Positions 33,434 to 43,249 are shown, counted from the stretch's first letter. The stretch is DNA of 64,000 nucleotides from an uncultured Bacteroidia bacterium (GCA_902788175.1 CADAJF010000005.1:62001-126000); one strand, 5' to 3'. Numbers and translations are program-made. The notes: generated by a model not told the origin, from the letters alone.

Positions 33434-34642
33434 ATGAAACGCAGCCTGTTAGCCCTTTCCCTGCTTGTCCTTCTGGCCGGATGCCGGCCCAATTATACTG
33501 TTGTGATCTCGCTGGACGGCTTCCGCTGGGACTATCCGGAGTACTATGACATGCCTTTCATGGACTCGCTGGCCGCAGTTGGCGTAAAGGCCCGGATGGA
33601 ACCCTCCTTCCCCTCCTCAACCTTTCCCAACCACTACACCATGGCCACCGGCCTGGTGCCGGACCATCACGGCCTGGTGAACAACAGTTTCTGGAACCCG
33701 GACACGCAGCACGGCTACGCCATCATGGACAAAGAATCCCGCTACGACCCCCGCTATTACGGCGGTGAACCCATCTGGCTCACGGCCCAGCGGCAGGGCG
33801 TAAACTGCGGTGCCGTGTACTGGGTGGGGTCGGACATTCCCTTCGGCCCGAACGGAAAGGGCCTGCCCACCTATTACAGGCACTGGGACGCAGACCCCCA
33901 CTGGAACTTCCAGGAGCGCGTAGAAGAAGTGGTGCGCCTCCTGAGCCTTCCCCGCAAGGAGCGCCCGCGCCTGGTGATGGCCTATTTCGACGAGCCAGAC
34001 CACATGGGCCATGTGTATGGCCCCATATCGGCCGAATGTAAAGCGCAGGCGGAGCAGATGGACAGCCTCATGCGCGTGCTGTACACCCGCCTCAAGGCCC
34101 TGCCGCACGGAAAGCGCATCAATTTCATCGTCACCGGGGACCATGGCATGGCCGATATTTCCCCGGAACGCTTCATCAGCTGGCAGGAAGCCCTTCCGGA
34201 GGAATGGACAGAGCGCGTGACCGGCAACCTTCCCACCAGCATCTGGGTCAAGGAGGGCTGCCTGGAGCAGGCCTATGAGCGGCTCTCCCAGTATGAGCAC
34301 CTGAATGTCTGGAAACATGGGGAAGTGCCTGAGTACCTGCATTATGGCACCTCCAACAGGCTGGGGGACCTTATTGTGAGCCCGCAGCTTGGCTGGCAGT
34401 TCGGTTTTGCCCCCTCCCGGAGCCTGGGCGCCCATGGCTTCGACTGCAAGGAAACAGACATGATGGTGGCTTTCCGCGCCGTCGGCCCGGATTTCAAAGA
34501 AGGCTACGAGGCCCCCTTCACGGACGGGGAGCAGTCGGCCTTCCGCAATATAGACCTGTACCCCATGCTCTGCAAGCTCCTGGGCGTCAAGCCGGCCCCC
34601 GTGGACGGCTCCCTGGAAAGAATCCAATCTATTCTCCGATAA
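33434..34642 (+). CDS. Type I phosphodiesterase / nucleotide pyrophosphatase lipoprotein (NPP family)
   Basis: The 402-residue lipoprotein (LVLLAGC) belongs to the alkaline-phosphatase superfamily. It shows metal ligand Asp28 in ISLDGFRWD, nucleophile Thr63 in FPSSTFPNHYTMATGL, FDEPDHMGHVYGP, TGDHGMAD and GAHGFDCKETDMMVAF. NPP enzymes hydrolyse nucleotide pyrophosphates, nucleotide sugars or phosphodiesters in the periplasm. It precedes the NagB/PIG-L gene by 3 bases, so it could release amino-sugar phosphates upstream of that protein (inference). Confidence 0.92.
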   Translation: MKRSLLALSLLVLLAGCRPNYTVVISLDGFRWDYPEYYDMPFMDSLAAVGVKARMEPSFPSSTFPNHYTMATGLVPDHHGLVNNSFWNPDTQHGYAIMDKESRYDPRYYGGEPIWLTAQRQGVNCGAVYWVGSDIPFGPNGKGLPTYYRHWDADPHWNFQERVEEVVRLLSLPRKERPRLVMAYFDEPDHMGHVYGPISAECKAQAEQMDSLMRVLYTRLKALPHGKRINFIVTGDHGMADISPERFISWQEALPEEWTERVTGNLPTSIWVKEGCLEQAYERLSQYEHLNVWKHGEVPEYLHYGTSNRLGDLIVSPQLGWQFGFAPSRSLGAHGFDCKETDMMVAFRAVGPDFKEGYEAPFTDGEQSAFRNIDLYPMLCKLLGVKPAPVDGSLERIQSILR

Positions 34643-34645
34643 ACC

Positions 34646-36571
34646 ATGGCCAAACACTTCACTCTTCCCTATGAAGGCGGGCTCATCACCGAGAACCTGC
34701 CGGCGGGCATCCTGCACACCTATGAGAAAATCTGGACCCACGTGTACCCGGAATCCCGCCCCGCCTCCTATGTCATCGCAGACTATATCGTAGAGTCCAT
34801 CAACGCCCGCAAGGAGGGCCTGTACCGCCTGGGCGTCACCACCGGCGCCACGCCCGTGTCCCTGTACAATGAACTGGCGCGCCGCTACCAGGCCGGCAAG
34901 GTGTCCTTCAGGAACGTGGAGATTGTGTCCATCGACGAGTATTACCCGGCATCGGCCGATGAAGCCCGCAGCCGCAACCGCCGCCTCTTCGAGGCCCTGC
35001 TGGACAAAGTGGACGTGCTGCCGGAGAACATCCATATCCCGGACGGCTCCGTTCCGCCGGACCAGGTGAGCCAGTACTGCACCAAGTTCGACACCTTGGC
35101 CCGCGGGCTGGACCTGCTGGTTATCGGCGTGGGCGAACAGGGCCAGGTGGGCTTCAACGAGGCCGGCTCCAACGAGAAAACGCGCACCCACGTGGTACGG
35201 CTTTCCTACCCGTCGCGCAAGCGCCAGGCCAAATTCTTCAACAAGGACTTAAGCGTTACCCCGGACAAGGCCATTACGGTGGGAATCAGCACCATGCTCA
35301 CCGCCCGCAAGATAGTCCTGATGGCCTGGGGAGAAGAGAAAGCCGCGGCGGTGAAGGCCATCTCGGAGGGTCCCATGACGCCGGACTGCCCCGCGTCCCT
35401 GCTGCAGCGCCATGACCACATCTCCCTTTACGCCGATGAAACCGCCGCCAGCCTCCTCACCCGCAGCGTGGCGCCCTGGCTGGTAGGTCCCTGCGACTGG
35501 ACACCCAAGTTTGTGCGCAAGGCCGTGGTGTGGCTGTGCGAGGTAACCGGCAAGCCCATCCTCAAGCTCACGGAAAAAGACTATCTGGACAACAACCTGA
35601 GCGAACTCCTGGAAAAGGTGGGCGCCTTTGACAAGATCAACATAGACGTTTTCAACGACCTCCAGCACACCATCACCGGCTGGCCGGGCGGCAAGCCCAA
35701 CGCCGATGACAGCACCCGTCCCGTCAAGGCCACGCCCTTCCCCAAGACGGTCCTCATCCTCTCTCCTCACCCCGACGACGACGTCATCTCCATGGGCGGC
35801 ACCTTCATCCGCCTGGTTTCCCAGGGGCATAATGTCCACGTCGCCTACCAGACCTCCGGCAACGTGGCCGTCCACGACGACGTAGTGCTCCAGCACATGG
35901 ATGCGGCCTTTCAGCTGGGCTTCGGGGACAAGTTTGACCACGTCAAAAAGCTGATTCAAGGAAAAATACCCGGAGAGGCAGAGCCACGGGAGCTGCTTCA
36001 GATGAAGGGCGCCATCCGCCGCAGCGAGGCCCGCGGCGCCGTCCGTTCCTTCGGCCTCGACGACGCAAGCAACGCGCATTTCCTGAACCTTCCCTTTTAC
36101 GAGAGCGGCGGCATCAAAAAGAACCCCCGCACGCAGGCCGATGTAGATATCATCAAGGCCCTCATGGCAGAGCTGAAGCCGCACATGATTTTTATGGCCG
36201 GAGACCTGGCAGACCCTCACGGGACGCACCGCGTTTGCACGGAGGCAGCCCTGGACGCCCTGGACCAGCTCCGCGAGGAAGGCGCCCCCTGGGCGGCCCA
36301 GACGCACGTGTGGCTGTACCGCGGCGCCTGGATGGAGTGGGAACTGGCCCGCGTGGACATGGCTGTCCCGCTGTCCCCCGATGAAGTTGTGATGAAGCGC
36401 CACGCCATTTTCCGCCACCTCTCGCAGAAGGACATAGTCCCCTTCCCCGGCGAAGACCCCCGGGAATTCTGGCAGCGCGCAGAGGAGCGCACCACCAACA
36501 CCGCCCGCCTCTACGACCAGCTGGGCATGGCCGAGTACCAGGCCATCGAGGTCTTCCTCAAACTCTTCTGA
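34646..36571 (+). CDS. Glucosamine-6-phosphate deaminase-like domain fused to PIG-L deacetylase
   Basis: The 641-residue cytoplasmic protein has a NagB/RpiA-type domain (residues about 20-275; TTGATP at 65, SIDEYYP with Asp97/Glu98) and a PIG-L/LmbE N-acetylglucosaminyl deacetylase domain (about 365-620; ILSPHPDDDVISMGG and DLADPHGTHR zinc motifs). This fusion is known in Bacteroidetes and annotated as NagB. However, the active-site loop usually reading GxDGHIAFNEPGS is GEQGQVGFNEAGS, so the Asp and His equivalent to E. coli Asp141 and His143 are Gln165 and Gln167, while Glu172 remains. Deaminase activity is therefore uncertain. Confidence 0.88.
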   Translation: MAKHFTLPYEGGLITENLPAGILHTYEKIWTHVYPESRPASYVIADYIVESINARKEGLYRLGVTTGATPVSLYNELARRYQAGKVSFRNVEIVSIDEYYPASADEARSRNRRLFEALLDKVDVLPENIHIPDGSVPPDQVSQYCTKFDTLARGLDLLVIGVGEQGQVGFNEAGSNEKTRTHVVRLSYPSRKRQAKFFNKDLSVTPDKAITVGISTMLTARKIVLMAWGEEKAAAVKAISEGPMTPDCPASLLQRHDHISLYADETAASLLTRSVAPWLVGPCDWTPKFVRKAVVWLCEVTGKPILKLTEKDYLDNNLSELLEKVGAFDKINIDVFNDLQHTITGWPGGKPNADDSTRPVKATPFPKTVLILSPHPDDDVISMGGTFIRLVSQGHNVHVAYQTSGNVAVHDDVVLQHMDAAFQLGFGDKFDHVKKLIQGKIPGEAEPRELLQMKGAIRRSEARGAVRSFGLDDASNAHFLNLPFYESGGIKKNPRTQADVDIIKALMAELKPHMIFMAGDLADPHGTHRVCTEAALDALDQLREEGAPWAAQTHVWLYRGAWMEWELARVDMAVPLSPDEVVMKRHAIFRHLSQKDIVPFPGEDPREFWQRAEERTTNTARLYDQLGMAEYQAIEVFLKLF

Positions 36572-36592
36572 CGCTTTCACCGCCACCAAAGA

Positions 36593-36622
36593 TTGCATTT
36601 TTGAAAATAAGTCGTATTTTTG
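36593..36622 (+). promoter_or_regulatory. Promoter of the peptide-fimbrillin-M6 protease operon
   Basis: TTG (36593-36595), a 19-base spacer and TATTTTTG (36615-36622) fit the Bacteroidetes promoter pattern. The peptide ATG follows at 36665. The twin operator of the right-hand array is absent. Confidence 0.55.
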
Positions 36623-36664
36623 TGTCAATAACGGCAATTCCCTCATATAAAAACACATAACCCT

Positions 36665-36841
36665 ATGAACAAAATAGTCCTGCCACAGAAGCAGAAGGGG
36701 AAAATTTATCTTTCCCCCCACGCCGAGACCATCGAGGTTCAAGCACCTCAACTTATCTGTCAATCCAACACCGAAACAATCAAGCCAGGCACAGAAACCG
36801 ACTGGGTTATGGGCGGAGGTCATTCTAACGGTTTGTTTTAA
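36665..36841 (+). CDS. Small peptide of the Y-x-x-P family (58 residues)
   Basis: Reads MNKIVLPQKQKGKIYLSPHA, continues ETIEVQAPQLICQSN and ends GGGHSNGLF. Y15-L-S-P-H-A-E-T-I-E-V aligns with the core of the peptides at 45-55 kb, and a Gly-rich end is typical. There is no signal peptide. It lies 24 bases before a fimbrillin-like lipoprotein gene, the same arrangement as the other members. Confidence 0.65.
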   Translation: MNKIVLPQKQKGKIYLSPHAETIEVQAPQLICQSNTETIKPGTETDWVMGGGHSNGLF

Positions 36842-36865
36842 GGAACCATTAAAAAAGCCAGCATC

Positions 36866-38074
36866 ATGAAAAAGCTATTAGTGATTACGCTAGTTGCCGT
36901 CTCGGCTTTTACGGCCTGTAAAATGCGGGAGACGGAAAAAGACATTCAGCCCACCGAGGTGGCAGCCCGCGAGTCCCATCGTGATTTTCACGCCGTCCTG
37001 GAAGGAGCCGGTGCGCAAACCAAAGTATATACGGACGAGTCCCTGCACGTCCTGTGGAACAAAGATGACTATATCACCATTTTTGACAAATCAACCCGCA
37101 ACAAGAAGTATCACTTCAAGGGGGCGGACGGCGCCACCGGTGGTGATTTCGAATACGAGAGCACCGGCTACGGAACCGGAGAAGCTCTCAGTTACAGTTA
37201 TGGCGTTTACCCCTACGATGAGCGTACGGGCTACGTTCACGACGACATCATCCGCGCCTATCTTCCCGGCGCCCAGGCCTACAAGGCCAACTCTTTTGGC
37301 CGGGATGCCAACCTGATGGTAGCAAAAAGCAGCACGGACGACCTCTTCTTCAAAAATGTGGGCTCATTCCTGTGCCTGAAACTCTATGGCGCGGGCTATT
37401 CTGTAAGCTCCATCATCCTCACGGGCAACAACGATGAAACCTTGTCCGGTCCGGTGAAGATAAGCTTCGACGCAAGCAATATCCCGTCTATGGTTTTTGA
37501 TACGGCCACGCCGGACGAACTGAAAAAAACGATTGTCCTGTCGGCCGAAACTCCGGTGGCCCTTGGCGCCAGCGAGGCCGAAGCTGTTACGTTCTGGATG
37601 GTGGTTCCCCCGATGGAACTCACGGGAGGTTTCACCGTTACCATCATTGACAGCGAAGGCGGCATGCACACCAAGACAACCACCAAGCCCGTCACTTTCG
37701 AACGCAACACCCAGAAACCCATGAAGGCGTTTGAGGTCACCGCAGAAGCCCTGGCCCCGCTTCCGCTGGGTATTCACCCGATTCCGGGAGGCGGTTATAC
37801 CTATAACAAAACCACTGACCAGGAGAACATCTATGAGTCAGAGGGACAGGTTTGGATTCGTTTTCTGAACACAGCCTCCGTTTCCATGTACGAGATTGGC
37901 CCTCTTCCGGCCAGTGTGGCGGCCGGTGACAGGGTCAGCACTGCCAAACTGGCTTACTACGAGAATGGTGTGAAGCTGGAGGAGGAAAATCTCCTGCTCA
38001 CGGTCCAGTCCATCGCCGACGGTTATATGAACCTGGTTTCCGCCGACGGTGTTCGTTTTGTTGTGCATTTTTAG
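36866..38074 (+). CDS. Fimbrillin-like lipoprotein
   Basis: A 402-residue lipoprotein (MKKLLVITLVAVSAFTAC). The first domain has the TKVYTDESLHVLWNKDDYITIF pattern (TK...W...D.I) of fimbrillin/Mfa-like proteins, followed by beta-rich segments and a PMKAFEVTAEALAPLPLG linker. The C-terminal about 90 residues (GGGYTYNKTTD...) form a separate domain. It probably sits on the surface. The genes before (small peptide, 24 bases) and after (M6 protease, 12 bases) make one operon. Confidence 0.78.
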   Translation: MKKLLVITLVAVSAFTACKMRETEKDIQPTEVAARESHRDFHAVLEGAGAQTKVYTDESLHVLWNKDDYITIFDKSTRNKKYHFKGADGATGGDFEYESTGYGTGEALSYSYGVYPYDERTGYVHDDIIRAYLPGAQAYKANSFGRDANLMVAKSSTDDLFFKNVGSFLCLKLYGAGYSVSSIILTGNNDETLSGPVKISFDASNIPSMVFDTATPDELKKTIVLSAETPVALGASEAEAVTFWMVVPPMELTGGFTVTIIDSEGGMHTKTTTKPVTFERNTQKPMKAFEVTAEALAPLPLGIHPIPGGGYTYNKTTDQENIYESEGQVWIRFLNTASVSMYEIGPLPASVAAGDRVSTAKLAYYENGVKLEEENLLLTVQSIADGYMNLVSADGVRFVVHF

Positions 38075-38086
38075 TTTGACTGCCTT

Positions 38087-40564
38087 ATGAAAAAGATAGT
38101 TTTTTCCCTGCTTTCCCTGCTTTTGGCCGCTTCTGTCGCCCAGGCAGTTCCGGCCGATCCAAAGCCGTACAAATACACCCAGCCGGACGGCAGCGTAATC
38201 GTGCTGCAGAACCACGGTGACGAGTTCTTCCACTGGACCACCGACAGCGCCGGCAACATTGTAGAAAAAGGGGCAGACGGTTTCTACCGCGTTTCCAAGA
38301 TCAACTTCGCCGCCGCTGCGGCCGAAGGTGCCCGGCGCCGGGAGCAGAACCGTGTGTGGTCCTCTTTCGACAACCCGCCCGAGACCAATTTCGGAGACCG
38401 GAAAGTATTGTGTATTATAGCCAACTTTACGGACTCAACCTTTGTGGTTTCCAATCCCAAGCAACATTTTTCCAATATGCTCAACCAGAGTGGATATAGC
38501 GAGAACGGCGCTATCGGCTCCGTGCGTGACTACTACCTGGACAATTCCTGGAACGGAACGGAGTCCCTGTACCGCCCCCAGTTCGACGTGTACGGTCCGG
38601 TGAACCTGACACAATCCTCCGCTTATTATAAAGCCAACGGGGTTCATCTGGCCATCCTTGAAGCTTACGAATTGCTGGCCAGCCAGATAAACATTGCCGA
38701 CTACGACACCGACAGCGACGGCAAGGTGGACATGGTCCTCTTCTACTATCCCGGCCACAATGAGGCCGAAGGCGCCGGCCCGGAATCTATCTGGCCTCAC
38801 CAGAGCAGCGGATATTTCGGCATGATGGACTCCAAGTACTTTGTCCGTTATTTCTGCACCTCCGAGTTGCAGGGGCAGAGCGGGACTGCGCCGGCTGCCA
38901 TCGGCACCACCTGCCATGAGTTCGCTCACTCCCTGGGGCTTCCGGATTTTTATGACACGGATTATGGTGGGAACGGGCAGAATTCTTACACCACGGGAGA
39001 ATTCGACCTGATGAGCGGAGGCAATTACAATGACTGGGGCCGTCGGCCGCCTTATCTGAATGCGGTAGAGCGCAACATGTTGGGCTGGATGGATTACCCC
39101 ACAGCCATCATCTCCTCCGGCAATTATACCTTGGGACCGGTTCAGACCAACCAGGCGTATCAGTTCGCCTCTGCGGTTACGGGAGAGTATTTTGTCCTGG
39201 AGTCCCGCAACCAGCACAAATGGGATTCCACCCTCCCGTCGGGCCTTCTGGTCTATCATATTGACAAGTCGGACCGTTTGGTGGGAGGCGGCTTGACAGC
39301 GGCCGAACTTTGGGCCAATACCAATTCGATCAATGTATATGGCGGTCATCCTTGTTTTTACATGGTACCTACGCTGCCTGGCTGGTCGTATCAGGAGCAG
39401 TTGGTTTTCCCGGGCTACAGCAATGTCACCACCTATACCCCCACCGACTGGGACGGCAATCCGGCAGGCCTTTTCCTGACCACTATCGCCCACGACGGCA
39501 CCAACAGCAGCTTCACGGTTAATTTCACATCCCAGCGGAGCGTATTCGGAACTGTTCTTGATACGGACAACAACCCGGTTGAGGGCGTTCAAGTGAGCCT
39601 TACGCAGAGTGATGCGCCCTTCTCGGGTGCGCCTTCCCTGATCTCCGGCAGCCTTTTCTGCACCACCGGCGCCGATGGCACCTATCGTTTTGACTTGGAA
39701 GACTCGGCCTCGAACTACCAAATTGTCAGGGCGGAAAAATCCGGCTATGTCTCTACTTCAAAAAATGTAACGCTGGCCGGCCTGTACAACCAGCAGGATA
39801 TTCTTCTCCTTCGTCTTGGAGAAGGCGCTCCGGGGGAGTTGATCAAGTATGATTTGTCGGGGGGGGCGTCTTTTTGGGGATTTAAGAAGAGCATTCAGAA
39901 AACAGCCTATGGTATTCGTTATACGGCAGAAGAACTCTTGGCAATGGATGCCGTAGGGGCTACAATCAGTTCGATAAGTTTTTTGACTGGTGCAAAAAAT
40001 GGAGAGAAGGTGTATTTAGTGGTAGATATTCAGGACGAAACACCTTTCCGCCTGGAGGTTACGGACCGATACGTTGCCAATTCCTTCACCACCATTGATA
40101 TTTCCAGTTCCAATTTAGTGATTCCGGCCGGAAAGGACGTTTATATTGGCTATGGACTCACGGACATAGCAACCGACTTTCCTTTCTACTTCGCAAAAAA
40201 TACCCCTGACAATGGGGGAAGCTACGTCATCATCGGTGATTTCCTGAACAGTTCGTCCTGGTCTAATTTTGGGGCACAAGGCGGCTATTATAGGAACGCC
40301 ATTGTTTCCGCTTCCATCCAGCGCACGGCAGACATTGACTTCGCGGCTCACGGCATCAGCTACATCAAGGTTGTGGGCAACATCCCCACAGTGGTGGTGG
40401 CCGCCGGCAAGTCGCTGCGTGACATCACCTGGTACGTGGACGGGACGGCCGTGGCTTCACCCACTCCCGTCAGCGCGCTGGCGACGGGCTCCCACACCTA
40501 CCAGGCCCGCGTGCGCTACTACGACGGTACGTCCGAGCGCTTATATTTCGACATTGACAAATAA
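38087..40564 (+). CDS. Secreted M6-family metalloprotease
   Basis: The 825-residue protein has a signal peptide ending AQA, a pro-region, and a catalytic domain with the zinc motif HEFAHSLGLPD (His277, Glu278, His281) and LMSGGNYND downstream, as in M6 immune-inhibitor-A-like peptidases. After about residue 480 there is a carboxypeptidase-regulatory-like domain (VFGTVLDTDNNPVEGVQVSL), then a beta-sandwich and a C-terminal Ig-like stretch. No type IX sorting domain was seen at the end. It is last in the operon with the small peptide and fimbrillin-like lipoprotein and could process surface proteins or host substrates (inference). Confidence 0.9.
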   Translation: MKKIVFSLLSLLLAASVAQAVPADPKPYKYTQPDGSVIVLQNHGDEFFHWTTDSAGNIVEKGADGFYRVSKINFAAAAAEGARRREQNRVWSSFDNPPETNFGDRKVLCIIANFTDSTFVVSNPKQHFSNMLNQSGYSENGAIGSVRDYYLDNSWNGTESLYRPQFDVYGPVNLTQSSAYYKANGVHLAILEAYELLASQINIADYDTDSDGKVDMVLFYYPGHNEAEGAGPESIWPHQSSGYFGMMDSKYFVRYFCTSELQGQSGTAPAAIGTTCHEFAHSLGLPDFYDTDYGGNGQNSYTTGEFDLMSGGNYNDWGRRPPYLNAVERNMLGWMDYPTAIISSGNYTLGPVQTNQAYQFASAVTGEYFVLESRNQHKWDSTLPSGLLVYHIDKSDRLVGGGLTAAELWANTNSINVYGGHPCFYMVPTLPGWSYQEQLVFPGYSNVTTYTPTDWDGNPAGLFLTTIAHDGTNSSFTVNFTSQRSVFGTVLDTDNNPVEGVQVSLTQSDAPFSGAPSLISGSLFCTTGADGTYRFDLEDSASNYQIVRAEKSGYVSTSKNVTLAGLYNQQDILLLRLGEGAPGELIKYDLSGGASFWGFKKSIQKTAYGIRYTAEELLAMDAVGATISSISFLTGAKNGEKVYLVVDIQDETPFRLEVTDRYVANSFTTIDISSSNLVIPAGKDVYIGYGLTDIATDFPFYFAKNTPDNGGSYVIIGDFLNSSSWSNFGAQGGYYRNAIVSASIQRTADIDFAAHGISYIKVVGNIPTVVVAAGKSLRDITWYVDGTAVASPTPVSALATGSHTYQARVRYYDGTSERLYFDIDK

Positions 40565-40572
40565 TTTACCTT

Positions 40573-40628
40573 TTGCCGCCTTGACACGCGCAAGCCCTTC
40601 CGGGGCCGATTCTGTGTCGAGGCGGCAA
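40573..40628. repeat. Stem-loop 1 between protease and transglutaminase genes
   Basis: TTGCCGCCTTGACAC (40573-40587) pairs with GTGTCGAGGCGGCAA (40614-40628), one G-U pair. No T-run follows. It resembles the second stem-loop at 40657-40710 in sequence. Confidence 0.55.
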
Positions 40629-40656
40629 GCAAATAAGCCAAAACATCGTTTTTTAA

Positions 40657-40710
40657 TGCCGTCTTGGCAAGCAGACATGCGTAGAAAGCCAATTTGCTGT
40701 CAAGACGGCA
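40657..40710. repeat. Stem-loop 2 upstream of the transglutaminase gene
   Basis: TGCCGTCTTGGCAAGC pairs with GCTGTCAAGACGGCA and is followed by AAATTTTAG. With stem-loop 1 it forms two related long hairpins in a 161-base spacer, so they may be two copies of one repeat. The second ends 16 bases before the next ATG. Confidence 0.5.
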
Positions 40711-40725
40711 AAATTTTAGAGAATC

Positions 40726-43245
40726 ATGCAACACCTTAGATTTTTACTGCTGGGTACGCTGGCTTTTCTGGCCGTTTCCTGCCAGCAGCATTTCATTACG
40801 GACCGGGACTTCCGGGCTACGGTGCAGGAGGACTTCCAGCACCGCATGGCCCAGCTGCCGGAGGCTTTCCACCCGCTGGACGGAATGGCGCTTAGCCAGC
40901 CGGAAAAAGAGGCGCTGGAGTTCCTCTACGCCTACATGCCCCTGGCCGATGTGACGGACTATCCCGCCGCCTTCTACCTGGAGAATGTGCGGGCAGCCTT
41001 TGCCACGCGGGAGCTTTGGAATGTGCCCGAGCGGGAGTTCCGGCACTTTGTGCTGCCGCTGCGGGTGAACAACGAGAACCTGGACAGTGCGCGGGTGGTG
41101 TTTGCGCGGGAGCTTCGGCCCCGCATAGAGGGCCTTTCCATGCAGGACGCCATCCTGGAAGTGAACCACTGGTGCCACGAGAAAGTGACCTACCAGCCCT
41201 CGGACGGCCGCACTTCCTCGCCCCTGAACCTGGTGCGCAATGCCCTGGGCCGATGCGGCGAGCAGTCCACCTTCTGCGTCACGGCCCTCCGCTCGGTGGG
41301 CATCCCCGCACGGCAGGTGTACACGCCCCGCTGGGCCCACACCGACGACAACCACGCCTGGGTGGAAGCCTGGGCCGACGGACAGTGGTGGTTCCTGGGC
41401 GCCTGCGAGCCGGAGCCCGTCCTGAACCTTGGCTGGTTCAACGCCCCCGCCTCGCGCGCCATGCTCATGCATACCAAGGTGTTCGGCAAGTATGACGGTC
41501 CGGAAGAAGTGGTGCTGGAAAGCCCCAATTTCACGGAGGTGAACCTCATTGACAACTACGCCAGCACCGCTCGCATAGACTTTACGGTGCAAACGCCGGA
41601 CGGCGATCCCGTAGAGGGCGCCAGGGTAGATTTCTGCATCTACAACTACGCAGAGTTCTACACCGCCGTTACCAAATACACGGACGCCCAGGGCCGCACC
41701 TTCTCCAGCGCCGGCCAGGGCGACATGCTCATCTGGGCCTCCAAGGACGGGGCTTATGGCTATGCCCGGGCTTCCTTCGGCAAGGAGACTCAGGTGAAAA
41801 TTGTGCTGGACAGCCCCTTCGGGAGCGAGTCCTTCACCATAGTGCCGCCGCCGGAGAACGTAAAACTGCCGGAGGTGAGCCCGGAACTTCGCGCTCTCAA
41901 TGACCAGCGCTTTGCCTACGAAGATTCCCTCAGGCACGCCTATGAGGCCACCTTCCCCGCCGGGGAGCCGGCCCGCGGCAACTGGAAACTGGTGCAGGAA
42001 TTCCGCGGCTGGGAGGCCCAGGACCGCGTACAGGCCATCCTTGCCTCCCTGAGCAACAAGGACCTGCATGACATTACCCGCGAGAACCTGGAAGACTACT
42101 ACCATGCCGCAGCTTTCCACGGCGCCCGTGTGGAAAATGAGTTCCTCACGCCCTTCTACGGCTATTTTTCCGCCCATATGCCGGAATCTTTCGAGAGCGC
42201 GGAAGGGCTGGTCCAGTGGGTGCGGGAGAACATCAGCGTGCAGGATGACCCCAAGGCCTGGCGCATTCCCATGTCTCCCCGCGGCGTGTACGAAAGCCGC
42301 CGGGCAGATCCCCGCTCACGCGACATCTTCTTTGTCTCGGCCGCGCGCGCCAAGGGCTTCGAGGCCCGGAAGGACCCTGTAACCGGCAAGGTACAGTACA
42401 AGGCCGGGGAAGAATGGCTGGACGTACATTTTGACGGCGCGGCCCAGGCCGTGGTCTCTCCCAAAGGTATCCTGAAACTCAGCTACACCCCCACACCCAC
42501 CATTGCCAATCCGCAGTACTATACGCACTTCTCCATCTCCAAACTGGAGGGTGGCCGCCTGCGCCTGATGGCCTTCGACGAAGGCGAGGTAGATATGGGC
42601 GGCGGCGTGGACTGGGCACACGTTTTCAAAGACGGCTTCAAGATGGATGCCGGGCAGTACCTGCTGGTCTCCGGAAACCGCACTTCAAACGGCTCCGTAC
42701 CCGTTTCCATGGTGTTCTTCACCCTGGAGGAAGGCAAGGTGAACGAGATTCCCCTGCGCATAGACCAGGGCTCCGGCGCCGTGCCTGTACTGGGCTCGCT
42801 GGACGCAGAGAAACTCTTTACACCCGACGGGGAGCAGGCCCCGAAGTCACTCCTTGCATCCGTGGGACGCGGTTTCTATGCCGTAGCCATCCTGGAGCCC
42901 GGCAAGGAGCCCACCAACCACGCCCTGCGTGACCTGGCCGCCGCGCGTGAGCGCCTGGAGGCCTGGGGACGGCCCATCGTGCTGCTGTGCGAGAGCCCCG
43001 AAGCCCTTGCCCAGCTCAAGAAGGAAAGCACCGAGGGCCGCTACGGCAAACTCCCCTCCACCGTCCTCCTGGGACTGGATACTGAGGGTATCCGCGGCGC
43101 CATTGCGGCAGACCAGAAGCTCGCTGGCACCGGCCGCCTGCCCCTTGTGGTAGTGGCCGACACCTTCAACCGCCTCTTCTTCTGCTCGGAAGGCTATACC
43201 ATCGGCCTGGGAGACCAGATTGCCGGTATCGTAACCCGTTTGTAG
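40726..43245 (+). CDS. Transglutaminase-like lipoprotein
   Basis: An 839-residue lipoprotein (LAFLAVSC) with a transglutaminase-like cysteine peptidase domain. The triad is visible as Cys177 (GRCGEQSTFCVTALRS), His210 (DDNHAWVEAW) and Asp218. It continues with a carboxypeptidase-regulatory-like domain (TPDGDPVEGARVDFCIYNYAE) and a C-terminal thioredoxin-like or beta-rich region. Such proteins in Bacteroidales are periplasmic or surface enzymes with unproven substrates; peptide cleavage is more likely than crosslinking. The mannanase gene begins 4 bases after its stop. Confidence 0.85.
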   Translation: MQHLRFLLLGTLAFLAVSCQQHFITDRDFRATVQEDFQHRMAQLPEAFHPLDGMALSQPEKEALEFLYAYMPLADVTDYPAAFYLENVRAAFATRELWNVPEREFRHFVLPLRVNNENLDSARVVFARELRPRIEGLSMQDAILEVNHWCHEKVTYQPSDGRTSSPLNLVRNALGRCGEQSTFCVTALRSVGIPARQVYTPRWAHTDDNHAWVEAWADGQWWFLGACEPEPVLNLGWFNAPASRAMLMHTKVFGKYDGPEEVVLESPNFTEVNLIDNYASTARIDFTVQTPDGDPVEGARVDFCIYNYAEFYTAVTKYTDAQGRTFSSAGQGDMLIWASKDGAYGYARASFGKETQVKIVLDSPFGSESFTIVPPPENVKLPEVSPELRALNDQRFAYEDSLRHAYEATFPAGEPARGNWKLVQEFRGWEAQDRVQAILASLSNKDLHDITRENLEDYYHAAAFHGARVENEFLTPFYGYFSAHMPESFESAEGLVQWVRENISVQDDPKAWRIPMSPRGVYESRRADPRSRDIFFVSAARAKGFEARKDPVTGKVQYKAGEEWLDVHFDGAAQAVVSPKGILKLSYTPTPTIANPQYYTHFSISKLEGGRLRLMAFDEGEVDMGGGVDWAHVFKDGFKMDAGQYLLVSGNRTSNGSVPVSMVFFTLEEGKVNEIPLRIDQGSGAVPVLGSLDAEKLFTPDGEQAPKSLLASVGRGFYAVAILEPGKEPTNHALRDLAAARERLEAWGRPIVLLCESPEALAQLKKESTEGRYGKLPSTVLLGLDTEGIRGAIAADQKLAGTGRLPLVVVADTFNRLFFCSEGYTIGLGDQIAGIVTRL

Positions 43246-43249
43246 GCCT

